From: Oceanobacillus timonensis
GTDB lineage: Bacteria; Bacillota; Bacilli; Bacillales; Amphibacillaceae
Reading direction: 5' to 3'
DNA: 64,000 nucleotides
Assembly: GCF_900166635.1 (NCBI RefSeq)
Contig: NZ_LT800497.1
Span: 1,447,504-1,511,503, forward strand
The notes beneath the pieces are model-generated. The model did no database searches, was not told the DNA's origin, and was given only the letters and a program-made list of their open reading frames with translations. Shown here piece after piece: positions 52,574-61,551 of the stretch (position 1 is its first letter; each line of letters starts with the position of its first letter). The translations under genes were made by a program, and so were the position numbers.

Positions 52574-53467
52574 ATGGATAAACATTTGCAAATATTTATC
52601 ACGGTTGCAGAAAAACAGAATTTTTCCAAAGCGGCAGAAGAGCACTATATGACACAGCCGGCGGTCAGTCAATATATTCGTACGCTCGAGGATAGCATGG
52701 GTATGCGCTTACTAGAGCGCAGCAACAAATATGTCCGTTTAAATAAAGCAGGGGAGATTGTGTATCATTATGGAAAACAAATCCTCAACCTGTATACCAT
52801 CATGCAAAATTTATCAGATGATTTAATGAACCGGGCAAATGGACAGCTTGCAATTGGAGCGAGCTATACATTTGGAGAATATGTCCTGCCGAAAATTATT
52901 GCCGACTTACAAGGAAAATATCCAGATATTGAGCCTGCTGTTACGATTGGTAATACAACGCGTATTATAGAGTTAGTTGCAGCGCATCAATTGGAAGTAG
53001 GAATTGTAGAAGGACATTTTGATAGAAAAGAATTGGTTACCGAGGATTTTGCAGAAGACGAGATGGTCATTGTAGCTTCTTCCAAAAATAAACTACTGTT
53101 AAAGGAGGAAGAAATAGACATCAGTGATTTAGAAAAGGAAACTTGGGTCGTGCGTGAAAAAGGTTCAGGTACCAGAAAGGCAGCAGACACATTCTTTCAG
53201 CAATATAAGATAACACCTTCCCGGTTGATGCACTTCAGCAGTACACAGTCGATTAAAGAATCTGTAGCGGCTGGGCTGGGAATTACATTGCTTTCAAAAT
53301 GGGCGGTTCAAAAGGAAGTGAAATATGGTGATTTGAAAATGATTCCGTTTAAAGGTCTTCCTTTTATACGTGACTTTTCCATTATTACCAAATCACCGTT
53401 TCGAACGAAAGCTTTAGATATTTTTATCGAAATGGTACGAAAAAGTAACACGTTGCGGATATTTTAA
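52574..53467 (+). CDS. LysR family regulator (CysL/YeiE-like)
   Basis: A 297-residue LysR regulator. The winged helix-turn-helix is at residues 2-60 (NFSKAAEEHYMTQPAVSQYI), followed by a ligand-binding domain with GASYTFGEYVLP and VREKGSGTRKAADTFF. These segments are typical of the CysL/YeiE branch responding to sulfur-containing ligands. GAGGGTG is 7 bases before the ATG. It is divergent from the YeiH-type gene, its likely target. Confidence 0.85.
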   Translation: MDKHLQIFITVAEKQNFSKAAEEHYMTQPAVSQYIRTLEDSMGMRLLERSNKYVRLNKAGEIVYHYGKQILNLYTIMQNLSDDLMNRANGQLAIGASYTFGEYVLPKIIADLQGKYPDIEPAVTIGNTTRIIELVAAHQLEVGIVEGHFDRKELVTEDFAEDEMVIVASSKNKLLLKEEEIDISDLEKETWVVREKGSGTRKAADTFFQQYKITPSRLMHFSSTQSIKESVAAGLGITLLSKWAVQKEVKYGDLKMIPFKGLPFIRDFSIITKSPFRTKALDIFIEMVRKSNTLRIF

Positions 53468-53605
53468 TATCTCAACTTTCGGACCTAAGAATAAGCATAT
53501 AAACGTTGCTGATCCAGGATGAACATGAAAGCTATTATCATGCTTGCTTTTCGTTAAATTATTCTTCTATGTTTTGAACAGGATAGGGTGTATAAGCTCC
53601 GCTCC

Positions 53606-53717
53606 GGCCAACCACTCCGCTTTCCATGGGGACGGCTTCAGCTAACTTGAAAAGAAAACCGCTTTTCAAGTGGATCTTCAGCTCGCCCTGTTCCCATAGG
53701 AGTCTGCGTGGTTGGCC
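53606..53717. repeat. large palindromic repeat 1
   Basis: Outer arms GGCCAACCAC and GTGGTTGGCC, middle CATGGG/CCCAT, and inner arms ACTTGAAAAG (53645-53654) and CTTTTCAAGT (53662-53671) form one long interrupted hairpin of higher GC than its surroundings. Confidence 0.7.
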
Positions 53718-53977
53718 TACGCTCTAATAGAATTCTACAGCACATGGAATAAATAACATCCTGATGAAGTGAGATGAAATAATCGCTTTTTAGCCTGATA
53801 AACCAATCAATCTGGTGTTTCCAATGGTTGATTTAGCAGTTCAAATCAATTCATATCGAGAATAGCTTTCATGCATAGAAAGGATTGCTGAGCCTTTTTA
53901 TCATGCACCATGAAAAATGTGTTCTGTCTAATCGAACTTTTATTTCTTGAGCTATTTCAACCGCATAGAATATCCTG

Positions 53978-54158
53978 CTAGCGGAGGCGGACCGTTTTGA
54001 CTCCTGAGGGATCAGCACCATCTGAAGATGCCCTTTTGCCAAGTGCTCTTCTTGGCAAAAGTTAGCTGAAGAGCGTGCCCCTAGGCAGACTAAAGTCGCA
54101 ACGTCTGCACTAGTACGTCCTGTACGTCGGAAAGCAAAACGGTTCGCCGTAGCGGTCG
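53978..54158. repeat. large palindromic repeat 2
   Basis: Outer arms GCGGAGGCGGACCGTTTTG and CAAAACGGTTCGCCGTAGC match imperfectly. Inner arms TTTTGCCAAG (54034-54043) and CTTGGCAAAA (54051-54060) are perfect. The architecture and pieces such as GACTCCTG/AGGAGTC and CTGAAGA/CTTCAG are shared with repeat 1 in inverted order. Confidence 0.65.
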
Positions 54159-54303
54159 TCTTACACTTTACCTTCTCATCTTTGTCAACAGATGTATGGA
54201 AGAATCAATCAGTTCCTGCTCCCTTGGAAAGGAAGTTATTTTTTTTAGTGCGAAAGTTGAGAACATAAAAATTCAAGAAAATAAGTTTTCTGAATTTGCT
54301 TAA

Positions 54304-54340
54304 CCTCCAGCGAGAGTAGTGTAAATACGGTCGCTGGAGG
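54304..54340 (+). terminator. terminator upstream of the TetR promoter
   Basis: A perfect 10-bp stem (CCTCCAGCGA with TCGCTGGAGG) with a 17-base loop and an AATTTTTAATTT tail. It insulates the TetR promoter from the repeat element. Confidence 0.7.
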
Positions 54341-54366
54341 AATTTTTAATTTATAGAACTGCGTGG

Positions 54367-54396
54367 TTGACAAAAAACCATGTAGTCAATTATAAT
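54367..54396 (+). promoter_or_regulatory. sigma-A promoter of the TetR-DHA2 unit
   Basis: Consensus TTGACA (54367-54372) and TATAAT (54391-54396) with an 18-base spacer. Confidence 0.75.
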
Positions 54397-54409
54397 ATTT
54401 CATTGACTA
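54383..54409. promoter_or_regulatory. TetR operator flanking the -10 element
   Basis: The perfect inverted repeat TAGTCAAT and ATTGACTA, separated by 11 bases, frames the TATAAT box. A repressor dimer here would block RNA polymerase. Confidence 0.65.
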
Positions 54410-54533
54410 ATTAGTTCTATTTTGACCGTATAGTCATTTAGCGGGTATAGTTTTCCTGTTCATTCATCCATCGGCTTCAGGTGTATACCTGAAGCCTGAA
54501 GTTTGAGAAAGTGCATGTTAGAGGGGATAGATA

Positions 54534-55421
54534 ATGGATAAAAAAGAAGAAATTATGCAAGCAGCGATTCATCTTTTTTCTAAAAAGGGGTATGATGCCA
54601 CATCGGTTCAGGAGATTGCGAATGAATGTAAGATTTCTAAAGGTACCTTATATAACTTTTTTGACTCGAAAGAAGAATTATTGATTCAGGTTATCCGCCA
54701 TAACCATCAAAAGATGCTGCAGCAGGCTGAAAATCTTAGTCTCGATTCGTCTTTACCGCCAAAAGAAAAGTTGATTCAAAAGCTTGTTGTGCAATTTGAC
54801 GGAATTCGTGAAAACAAAGATTTTATGAGTATGCTTCTGACAGCTTTACCGCCTCATGATAATCCAAAAATTTCTTTGCTTATGAAAAGAATCCGAATGA
54901 CAATGATGAACTGGTATAAAGATTGTTTTATAGAGACCTATGGAAGTAAGGCAGAACCGTATATCTGGGACTTTGCGTTGATGCTCTCCGGGGTATTGAA
55001 GGAATACATCTCCTTTATTTTTCGTGATCATAAGGACCTTGATTTTGAGCGCGTGGCCCGTTTTGTCATTAATCGGTTTGATACGATGATTCATCATATA
55101 ACAGACGCAGAACCGGTTTTAACATCGGAATTAATGGGAGAATACGAAGCTTTAAAAACAGAATTAGCAACGAGGAATCCAGAAGAGCAAGTGGATCAGC
55201 TGTTGGAAGAAATCGAGAAAAAGATAAATATTCTACCGTTGCATGAAACGGAAAAAGAAGAGTATACCGCAGCGGTTCAATCTTTACAGAAAGAAATTCA
55301 TCAGAAAAACCCGAGAATGTTCCTGGTGAAATCTTTCCTGCTATTTTTGGCTGAAATAGAAGAATGTCAGCCATTTGTCCGTCGAGTGGAAATGTTTATT
55401 AAAACATTTCAGACGATGTAG
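54534..55421 (+). CDS. TetR/AcrR family regulator of the DHA2 efflux pump
   Basis: A 295-residue TetR protein, longer than the usual 190-210. The HTH is at residues 10-50 (TSVQEIANECKISKGTLYNFFDSKEELL). After the common ligand-binding core comes an extra C-terminal helical region of about 100 residues with a coiled-coil look. GAGGGG precedes the ATG. An operator overlaps its promoter, pointing to autoregulation. The pump gene follows 134 bases later in the same direction. Confidence 0.82.
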   Translation: MDKKEEIMQAAIHLFSKKGYDATSVQEIANECKISKGTLYNFFDSKEELLIQVIRHNHQKMLQQAENLSLDSSLPPKEKLIQKLVVQFDGIRENKDFMSMLLTALPPHDNPKISLLMKRIRMTMMNWYKDCFIETYGSKAEPYIWDFALMLSGVLKEYISFIFRDHKDLDFERVARFVINRFDTMIHHITDAEPVLTSELMGEYEALKTELATRNPEEQVDQLLEEIEKKINILPLHETEKEEYTAAVQSLQKEIHQKNPRMFLVKSFLLFLAEIEECQPFVRRVEMFIKTFQTM

Positions 55422-55555
55422 CAACAACCGTATAAGGGAAGTAATGTACATCGGGCCATTGGAATGTGTTTGATGGCATTCTTTTTTTCTTTAGCGGATA
55501 AAAAAGGGGAAGAAATAACAATTAAATAAGAGAAACAGGAGATGAGAAAGAAATT

Positions 55556-57052
55556 ATGACTGAATCAACAACAAAACATATAAAAAAAGGGCCTATTCTT
55601 GCGGTTATCATTCTCGGCGCGTTTGTGTCACTGTTGAATCAAACATTGATGAACGTGGCCTTGTCTTCTATTATGGAGGATTTGAATATAGGTGAGAGTA
55701 CGGCCCAATGGATTACGACTGGATTTATGCTGGTGAACGGGGTACTTATTCCGATTACCGCATTTTTAATGGAGAAATTTTCAACAAGACAGCTGTTTTT
55801 AACGGCCATCAGCTTATTTGCGGCAGGGACGTTAATCTGCGGGATTGCACCGGACTTTACAATATTGATGGCTGGACGGATTATCCAGGCAGTTGGTGCA
55901 GGAATTATTATGCCGCTGTTAACAACAGTTGTGCTTGCGTTATTCCCAGTTGAAAAACGTGGCGGGGCGATGGGTATTATTGGTATTGCGATTATCTTCG
56001 CTCCTGCTGTCGGCCCGACATTATCCGGATTTGTCGTGGAACATTACTCATGGAGATTACTATTTTATATCATTTTCCCAATTGCTGTGTTAACGATTAT
56101 TCTTGGAGCGATTTTCTTGAAGAACGTTACCAGACAGACTTTCCCAGATATTGATGTTGTGGCGATTATCCTGTCAACACTTGGTTTTGGCGGAATCTTG
56201 TATGGTTTCAGTACAGCTGGAACAAACGGCTGGACAGATGCCACAGTAATCACCGGATTGGTTGTCGGTTTTATCGGTTTAGCATTATTTGTAACACGGG
56301 AACTCAGAGCAGAAGTGCCAATGCTGGACTTTCGGGTGTTTAAAGATGGTATTTTCTCCCTGACAACAGTGATTAATGTAGCCATTACAGTAGCTATGTT
56401 TGCTCCAATGCTGCTGATTCCGCTATATTTACAAAATGTGTTGGGTGTCAGCCCGATGAATTCTGGTCTGATGCTGATGCCAGGAGCAATTATCATGGGG
56501 ATTATGTCGCCTGTTACCGGTAGAATATTTGACAGAGTTGGTGCACGTCCACTTGCGATTGTCGGCTTGACCATAACGGTTATCACCACTTACCTATTTA
56601 CGCAACTGACAGATACAACAAGTTATATGTATCTCATTGTTATTTATACGATTCGCATGTTTGGTATGTCCATGATCATGATGCCTATTATGACTGCCGG
56701 CTTGAATCAGCTTCCAGAAAGACTTCATCCGCATGGTACAGCGATGGTGAACACGGTTCGTTCTGTTTCTGGTGCTATTGGAACGGCATTCCTGGTTACA
56801 GTCATGACCAACCAGGCCAAAAACAGTATGGAAGGGATTATTGCAGATAATCATTTTAATCCTGCAAATCAACAAGATATGTTGCACGCCGCTCATCTGG
56901 CACAAGTAGAAGGAATCAATGATGCCTTTATGGTGTCAACGGTATTTGCGGTAATTGGATTGATTCTTGCCTTCTTTATTAAGCGAGGCAGATCAAAACA
57001 AGAGGAAGCACCGGAATTACAACAAGAAAATCTTACAGCGGAAAAAGCCTAA
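55556..57052 (+). CDS. DHA2-family MFS multidrug efflux pump (EmrB/LmrB-like)
   Basis: A 498-residue 14-helix drug:H+ antiporter. Motif C appears as GPTLSGFVVEHYSWRLLFYI, with AGRIIQAVGAGIIMPLL and the DHA2 N-terminal LLNQTLMNVALSSIMEDL. AGGAGATG lies before the ATG. It resembles Bacillus LmrB/YhcA/MdeP-type exporters. Regulation by the adjacent TetR protein is likely. The drug spectrum cannot be read from sequence. Confidence 0.9.
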   Translation: MTESTTKHIKKGPILAVIILGAFVSLLNQTLMNVALSSIMEDLNIGESTAQWITTGFMLVNGVLIPITAFLMEKFSTRQLFLTAISLFAAGTLICGIAPDFTILMAGRIIQAVGAGIIMPLLTTVVLALFPVEKRGGAMGIIGIAIIFAPAVGPTLSGFVVEHYSWRLLFYIIFPIAVLTIILGAIFLKNVTRQTFPDIDVVAIILSTLGFGGILYGFSTAGTNGWTDATVITGLVVGFIGLALFVTRELRAEVPMLDFRVFKDGIFSLTTVINVAITVAMFAPMLLIPLYLQNVLGVSPMNSGLMLMPGAIIMGIMSPVTGRIFDRVGARPLAIVGLTITVITTYLFTQLTDTTSYMYLIVIYTIRMFGMSMIMMPIMTAGLNQLPERLHPHGTAMVNTVRSVSGAIGTAFLVTVMTNQAKNSMEGIIADNHFNPANQQDMLHAAHLAQVEGINDAFMVSTVFAVIGLILAFFIKRGRSKQEEAPELQQENLTAEKA

Positions 57053-57056
57053 AATG

Positions 57057-57098
57057 AAAAACAGGGTGTTGATCAGAAAATGATCAGCACCCTGTTTT
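57057..57098. terminator. bidirectional terminator
   Basis: An 18-bp stem (AAAACAGGGTGTTGATCA and complement with one G-U) and a 5-base loop between the convergent pump and nitronate monooxygenase genes. Confidence 0.85.
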
Positions 57099-57122
57099 CA
57101 TAAGGAAAGAACGCAAAGCAGC

Positions 57123-58187
57123 CTATTTTTGTAACCTCTCTATTTGTGAAACAACAGCAGCAATGCGTTCGCCTGCCGGTTCTGATTTGCATAACCTTGG
57201 ATTTTGACCACACCACAGTGACATCCATTCCGGACGTTTTTGTTTTCCAGCTTCCCCTCTTATCGGTTTCGTCAAACTGTTTTGAATCGGGTAAGCTGGC
57301 AACTGTTTTTCATATTGCTTCATCTTTATCATGAAATCATTCTGAATCCCTCTCGCAGGTTTGCCGCTAAAAGCAGATGTGATTGCTGATTGGTCCTCTC
57401 TGCTGCTTAAGACAGCTTGCTTGTGTTGTTTATTTGCGCCGCTCTCCGAAGTGGTAAGAAATGCTGTGCCCAGTTGAGCTCCTTGTGCACCGAGAACGAG
57501 GGAAGCCAGAACACCCCGCCCGTCAGAGATTCCCCCAGCTGCAATCAGTGGAATCGTTACCTGGTCTGCAGTCTGTGGAATAAGCGCCATTGTACCAATC
57601 ATGGCATCTTCAAAGGAACCCGAAAATGTTCCGCGATGACCGCCCGCTTCACTTCCTTGCATAACGACCATATCCATGCCGCTTTCTTCATTAGCTTTTG
57701 CTTCAGCGACTGTTGTAGCCGTGCCCATTAATAAAACGCTTTCTTCTTTTAACTGCTGAAGAATAGAGCGGGAAGGAATGCCGAAAGTAAAGCTGCATAC
57801 AGGAATCTGCTCGTCGATCATTATTTGGATTTGCTGATCAAAAACAGTCGTCTGGATTTCATTTATTTCCGGCACTTGTGAGATATGTAATGCTTCACGG
57901 AAGGGGGAAAGCCATTTGTTGGCCTGATTCACTTCTTCGGAATGCACTTCCGGTGTTTCCGGGGTAAACAGGTTAACCGCAAAAGGTTTATCTGTTAGCT
58001 GTTTTATTTTCCGGATACTTTCCTGTGTCTGTTCTGCATTCAAATAACCAGCACCGAGCGTACCGAGTCCTCCTGCGTTAGAAACCGCTGCAACCAGTTC
58101 TGGCGTCGTGATTCCTCCAGCCATACCAGCCTGAATAATGGGATAACGGATGCCGATTTTTTCAGTCAATGTATTTTTATTCCACAT
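57123..58187 (-). CDS. nitronate monooxygenase (2-nitropropane dioxygenase family)
   Basis: A 354-residue FMN TIM-barrel enzyme oxidising alkyl nitronates. It shows the family's YPIIQAGMAGGITTPELVAAVSNAGGLGTLGAG start, GSEAGGHRG with the catalytic His, and IAAGGISDGRGVLASLVLGAQGAQLGTAF for phosphate binding. AGGAGG sits about 7 bases before the ATG. It resembles B. subtilis YrpB. It is a single-gene unit. Confidence 0.9.
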   Translation of the reverse strand: MWNKNTLTEKIGIRYPIIQAGMAGGITTPELVAAVSNAGGLGTLGAGYLNAEQTQESIRKIKQLTDKPFAVNLFTPETPEVHSEEVNQANKWLSPFREALHISQVPEINEIQTTVFDQQIQIMIDEQIPVCSFTFGIPSRSILQQLKEESVLLMGTATTVAEAKANEESGMDMVVMQGSEAGGHRGTFSGSFEDAMIGTMALIPQTADQVTIPLIAAGGISDGRGVLASLVLGAQGAQLGTAFLTTSESGANKQHKQAVLSSREDQSAITSAFSGKPARGIQNDFMIKMKQYEKQLPAYPIQNSLTKPIRGEAGKQKRPEWMSLWCGQNPRLCKSEPAGERIAAVVSQIERLQK

Positions 58188-58357
58188 CGTGCTTCCTCCT
58201 TATAATCTCCATTTATTTATACTACATCTATCATAACATGAAGCGTTTAAACTGTATTGTTTCTGAAGTTACTTCCGGTTAGGGAGCAGCTATCGTGAAA
58301 ATGACGATATATATTTTTTAAAACAAAAAATGGATAAGATAAAATATCCAATCCATT

Positions 58358-58738
58358 TTAAAAGCTATATGTATTTTTATTATTTCCTGTAGACAGGGTT
58401 ACAAAAATACTTGCAATACATAAAACAGTACCAATGATTGCTACAATCACGACGAACACTCCTGCTGATGCAAAAAAGCTTGCCAGCATGGCCCCGAAAA
58501 AAGCAATGGCAATCAAAGCCTGTTAGATTGCTGAAATCATTTTTGCAACAGAATGATGCAGGAATGATAAGAGGAAAGGTGGTAAGAACAATACGACTAC
58601 CATCCCGATTGAAATCAGCAGACCGGCAGGATCATCATAAGAAATGGTGTTAGAACCAGTTGTGTGCCGGACAGTTAATAAAATGCAAGCAATTGCGCTC
58701 ACTAATGTCAAAACAATCATCAGAATCTTTTTAGACAT
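58358..58738 (-). pseudogene. DUF5391-like membrane protein gene with an in-frame stop
   Basis: The first 71 codons (SKKILMIVLTLVSAIACILL onward, two membrane helices) end in TAA at 58523-58525. The same frame then continues for 54 codons with two more membrane helices (QALIAIAFFGAMLASFF and onward) to a stop at 58358. The full 126-codon frame matches the length and four-helix layout of the DUF5391 family of unknown function. AAGGAG precedes the ATG. One base change such as CAA to TAA explains the break; a sequencing error is the alternative. Confidence 0.65.
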
Positions 58739-58924
58739 GGTAAAACTCCTTTCTCTGTTTTAATATAACATATTTTTTAATCCATTCGCTGCTTCATCTT
58801 CGGTGGATTATTAGTTAAATAATGGAAACCTATGTTTCGGGGAGTTTGAAGGAATAAAAGTTTCATGAAAGGGAAAGGTATCTATATATTCATTATATTG
58901 GTGTCATATAGGAGGAGATAAAAA

Positions 58925-59785
58925 GTGAGTAAGGATTTTTCTTACGGAGATGATTATACATATCTCCCTGCCACGTCTGTCAATAGTGGCGCCTGGATAG
59001 AAGTATTGCCAGATATCTATTGTCTTACAATCCAAATTGTTAACATCTGTTTCGTAAAGAATCATAAATCAAACCATTTTGTATTAATAGATGCGGGAAT
59101 GCCGAAATCAGCAGATAAAATTATCGAAATGACGGAAGAACATTTTGGAAAGAACAGCCGGCCGGAAGCAATTATTTTAACACATGGTCATTTTGATCAT
59201 GTGGGGGCACTGGTTGATTTAGTCAAGCATTGGGATGTACCTGTTTATGCTCATAAGTTAGAACTCCCTTTTTTAACTGGAAAAAAGAGCTACCCCAAAC
59301 CTGATCCAGGTGTAGAAGGTGGTCTCGTTGCGAAGGCTTCTGCTATGTTTCCAAATGAACCGGTCAACTTAGGGAGCAGCGTAGTAGAACTCCCGGCTGA
59401 TGGCAGTGTTCCTGAGATGCCTGATTGGCGATGGGTACACACGCCAGGTCATTCACCAGGTCATATTTCTCTATATAGGGATACGGACCGTGTTCTGGTT
59501 GCTGGGGATGCATTTATTACCGTAAAACAAGATTCCTTGTATAAGGTGATGGTACAGGACAGGGAAGTACACGGGCCGCCAAGATATTTTACTACAGATT
59601 GGGAAGCGGCAAAGAAATCAGTCCAAACATTGGCAACTTTAAACCCTGCGATTGCAGTAACTGGGCATGGCGAGCCAATGTATGAGGAAGAACTTACGGA
59701 AGGACTGGAGGAATTAGTAAATACATTTGATCAGACAGCTATTCCTGACTTTGGCCGATATGTGGACCGTGAGCAGGATCAGTAA
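58925..59785 (+). CDS. MBL-fold metallo-hydrolase (YflN-like)
   Basis: A 286-residue metallo-beta-lactamase-fold hydrolase. It shows the HxHxDH motif THGHFDHVG (about residues 87-95), the third-ligand region HTPGHSPGHISLY, VLVAGDAF with the bridging Asp, and a final GHGEPM. GTG start with AGGAGGAG 6-9 bases upstream. The substrate is unknown; YflN-like enzymes are predicted thioester or lactone hydrolases. It is a single gene followed by a strong terminator. Confidence 0.85.
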   Translation: MSKDFSYGDDYTYLPATSVNSGAWIEVLPDIYCLTIQIVNICFVKNHKSNHFVLIDAGMPKSADKIIEMTEEHFGKNSRPEAIILTHGHFDHVGALVDLVKHWDVPVYAHKLELPFLTGKKSYPKPDPGVEGGLVAKASAMFPNEPVNLGSSVVELPADGSVPEMPDWRWVHTPGHSPGHISLYRDTDRVLVAGDAFITVKQDSLYKVMVQDREVHGPPRYFTTDWEAAKKSVQTLATLNPAIAVTGHGEPMYEEELTEGLEELVNTFDQTAIPDFGRYVDREQDQ

Positions 59786-59787
59786 AT

Positions 59788-59827
59788 AAAGGCAGCTTTT
59801 TCAGAGAAAGTGAAAAAGCTGTCTTTT
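59788..59827 (+). terminator. terminator of the MBL hydrolase gene
   Basis: A 15-bp stem (AAAGGCAGCTTTTTC with GAAAAAGCTGTCTTT, one G-U), 9-base loop and a T tail. The 59828-60108 gap after it shows no gene. Confidence 0.8.
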
Positions 59828-60111
59828 TATTATACTAGATAATGAAAGTGAATATAATAAAATGTTATTTTCAGCGTTCAGTTAACATTTCCTCGAATAT
59901 TTTTTAATTATCTCTCATGACGTCCTTGCTTTATCCGTTTGGACTTTCTTTCGTACAAATTGCAAATAATATGATAAATTGGTTTCGTATCTATATAAAA
60001 TGGGAATAGGAAGTAATCTATGTTTTAGGAAGTGATAGACGATATGTGAGAAGTATGTGAGCATAAAAATTATAGAGAAAGAAGAACTGTATAAAAAACG
60101 GGAGGAAGTTG

Positions 60112-61551
60112 ATGAACTGGTATATTACATATTTTATTCTGTATTTCGGGATGATGCTGGGCGTGGCCTGGTATTACTATTATAAAATTAAAACATATGA
60201 GGAGTATATGATCGGCTCCTGGAGTACAGGCTTTTGGAAAATCACAGGAACAATTATTAGTACGAATGCAGGGGCAGCAGTATTTATAGGCTGGGTTGGT
60301 CTTGGTTTTACGGTCGGTTTTTCAGGTTATTTTAAATTTGCGCTGGTAGCTTATATATTCAGTCTGCTTTTAGTACTGCTTTTTGCCAAGCCGCTCAGAC
60401 GCCAAAAATTATTTACATTAGCTGAATTATTTACGGTAAGATTTGGCGGACGTGCAGGAATGGTTCCTTCTATTATTTCGGCATTTGTCTATTCTGTACC
60501 GACGATAGGATTGCAGCTGGTGGGAATGTCCACGGTATTTAACATTACACTTGGATGGGAATTAAATACGGGATTATTTGTCAGCACCATTTTAATTCTG
60601 TTATTTACTATTTTAGGCGGCCTTCCCGCTACAATTATTACCGATGCTGTTCAATCGCTGATTATTATCATAGGTCTGGTGATACTGACTATTTCTGTTG
60701 TTGCTCATGTTGGAGGAATCGGGGATTTATTCAACAATACAACATTTACCTATTTGAGTCCTATCAGTCCGGATGGGTTAACGGATACATTGCTGTACGC
60801 TTTATCAGTAGGTCCATTCTATCTTGTCTGGCAGTCTACATGGCAACGGATTTTTGCCGCTAAAGATGAGAGAACAGCACTGACAGCTGGAATCACTGGT
60901 CATATTATTGTTGCTGCGATTTCATTTTTCCCATTTTTAATCGGAGTTGCTGCAAGGCAGTTTGTCGATTTGAATATGGAACAAGATCTGGTGTTTTCTT
61001 ATGTGACGAATGAATTGCTTCCAGCACCAGTAGCCGGCATTATTTTTGTTGCATTGCTTGCTGCATTAATGACAGGAGCGACTTCCTTTAATCTGCAGGG
61101 AGCAAGTAATTTAACAAGAGATTTTTACCAAGTGATGATTCATCCGAATGCAACCAATGCAAGGTTATTGCTTGTTTCTCGATTATCTGTTATTTGCATT
61201 ACCATTCTAGGTGCAGGGGCAGCGCTGTTTATCACCAATATCAATGACGCTTATCGCTGGGCATTAATGGTTAATGGGGTGATACTTGTTTTTCCATTTT
61301 TAGCAATTATGTTCTGGAAGCGAGTGACCAAAGCGGGTGTGTTTATCACGATGGTCGGCTCATTCGTTTTTATCCTGATTTATCCATATACCGGGTTACC
61401 GTTTGACCAGGCACTTGCCGGCTATGTATTTTCTTTTATTCTGCTGGTTGTGGCAAGTCTGTGTACATCGCATGATAAGACCGAAGTGGTCATGACCGCT
61501 ATGCGCCATAAGCTGGTAGATGAAAAACATCACACAAAGGAGTTGGAATAA
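60112..61551 (+). CDS. sodium:solute symporter (SSS family)
   Basis: A 479-residue, about 13-helix symporter of the SSSF/LeuT fold. Typical segments are EEYMIGSWSTGFWKITGTIIST, LAELFTVRFGGRAG near helix 4, a TIITDAVQSLIIIIG region, and LMTGATSFNLQGASNLTRDFY with sodium-site residues. ATG 60112 has GGAGG 6 bases upstream. Its stop codon is directly followed by the ATG of the amidohydrolase gene (TAAATG), so the symporter probably imports the substrate of that enzyme. Confidence 0.85.
   Translation: MNWYITYFILYFGMMLGVAWYYYYKIKTYEEYMIGSWSTGFWKITGTIISTNAGAAVFIGWVGLGFTVGFSGYFKFALVAYIFSLLLVLLFAKPLRRQKLFTLAELFTVRFGGRAGMVPSIISAFVYSVPTIGLQLVGMSTVFNITLGWELNTGLFVSTILILLFTILGGLPATIITDAVQSLIIIIGLVILTISVVAHVGGIGDLFNNTTFTYLSPISPDGLTDTLLYALSVGPFYLVWQSTWQRIFAAKDERTALTAGITGHIIVAAISFFPFLIGVAARQFVDLNMEQDLVFSYVTNELLPAPVAGIIFVALLAALMTGATSFNLQGASNLTRDFYQVMIHPNATNARLLLVSRLSVICITILGAGAALFITNINDAYRWALMVNGVILVFPFLAIMFWKRVTKAGVFITMVGSFVFILIYPYTGLPFDQALAGYVFSFILLVVASLCTSHDKTEVVMTAMRHKLVDEKHHTKELE

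Larger units (their letters stand above)
53470..54262. mobile_element. nested inverted-repeat element without genes (MITE-like)
   Basis: The 1066-base gap between the LysR and TetR genes holds a unit bounded by TCTCAACTTTCG (53470-53481) and its exact complement (54251-54262); 14 of 15 bases match if extended. Inside lie a second pair ATGAAAGCTATT (53525-53536) and AATAGCTTTCAT (53871-53882), and two large imperfect hairpins (listed separately). No open frame longer than about 60 codons is credible. Confidence 0.5.

Noticed and set aside
53468..54533. Possible transposase gene within the repeat island
   Set aside because: No frame of useful length on either strand. Only hairpins and inverted repeats are present, so it is described as a non-autonomous element.
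56065..56589. 174-codon minus-strand frame inside the DHA2 pump gene
   Set aside because: It is a long antisense shadow of a membrane protein, with no initiation signal.
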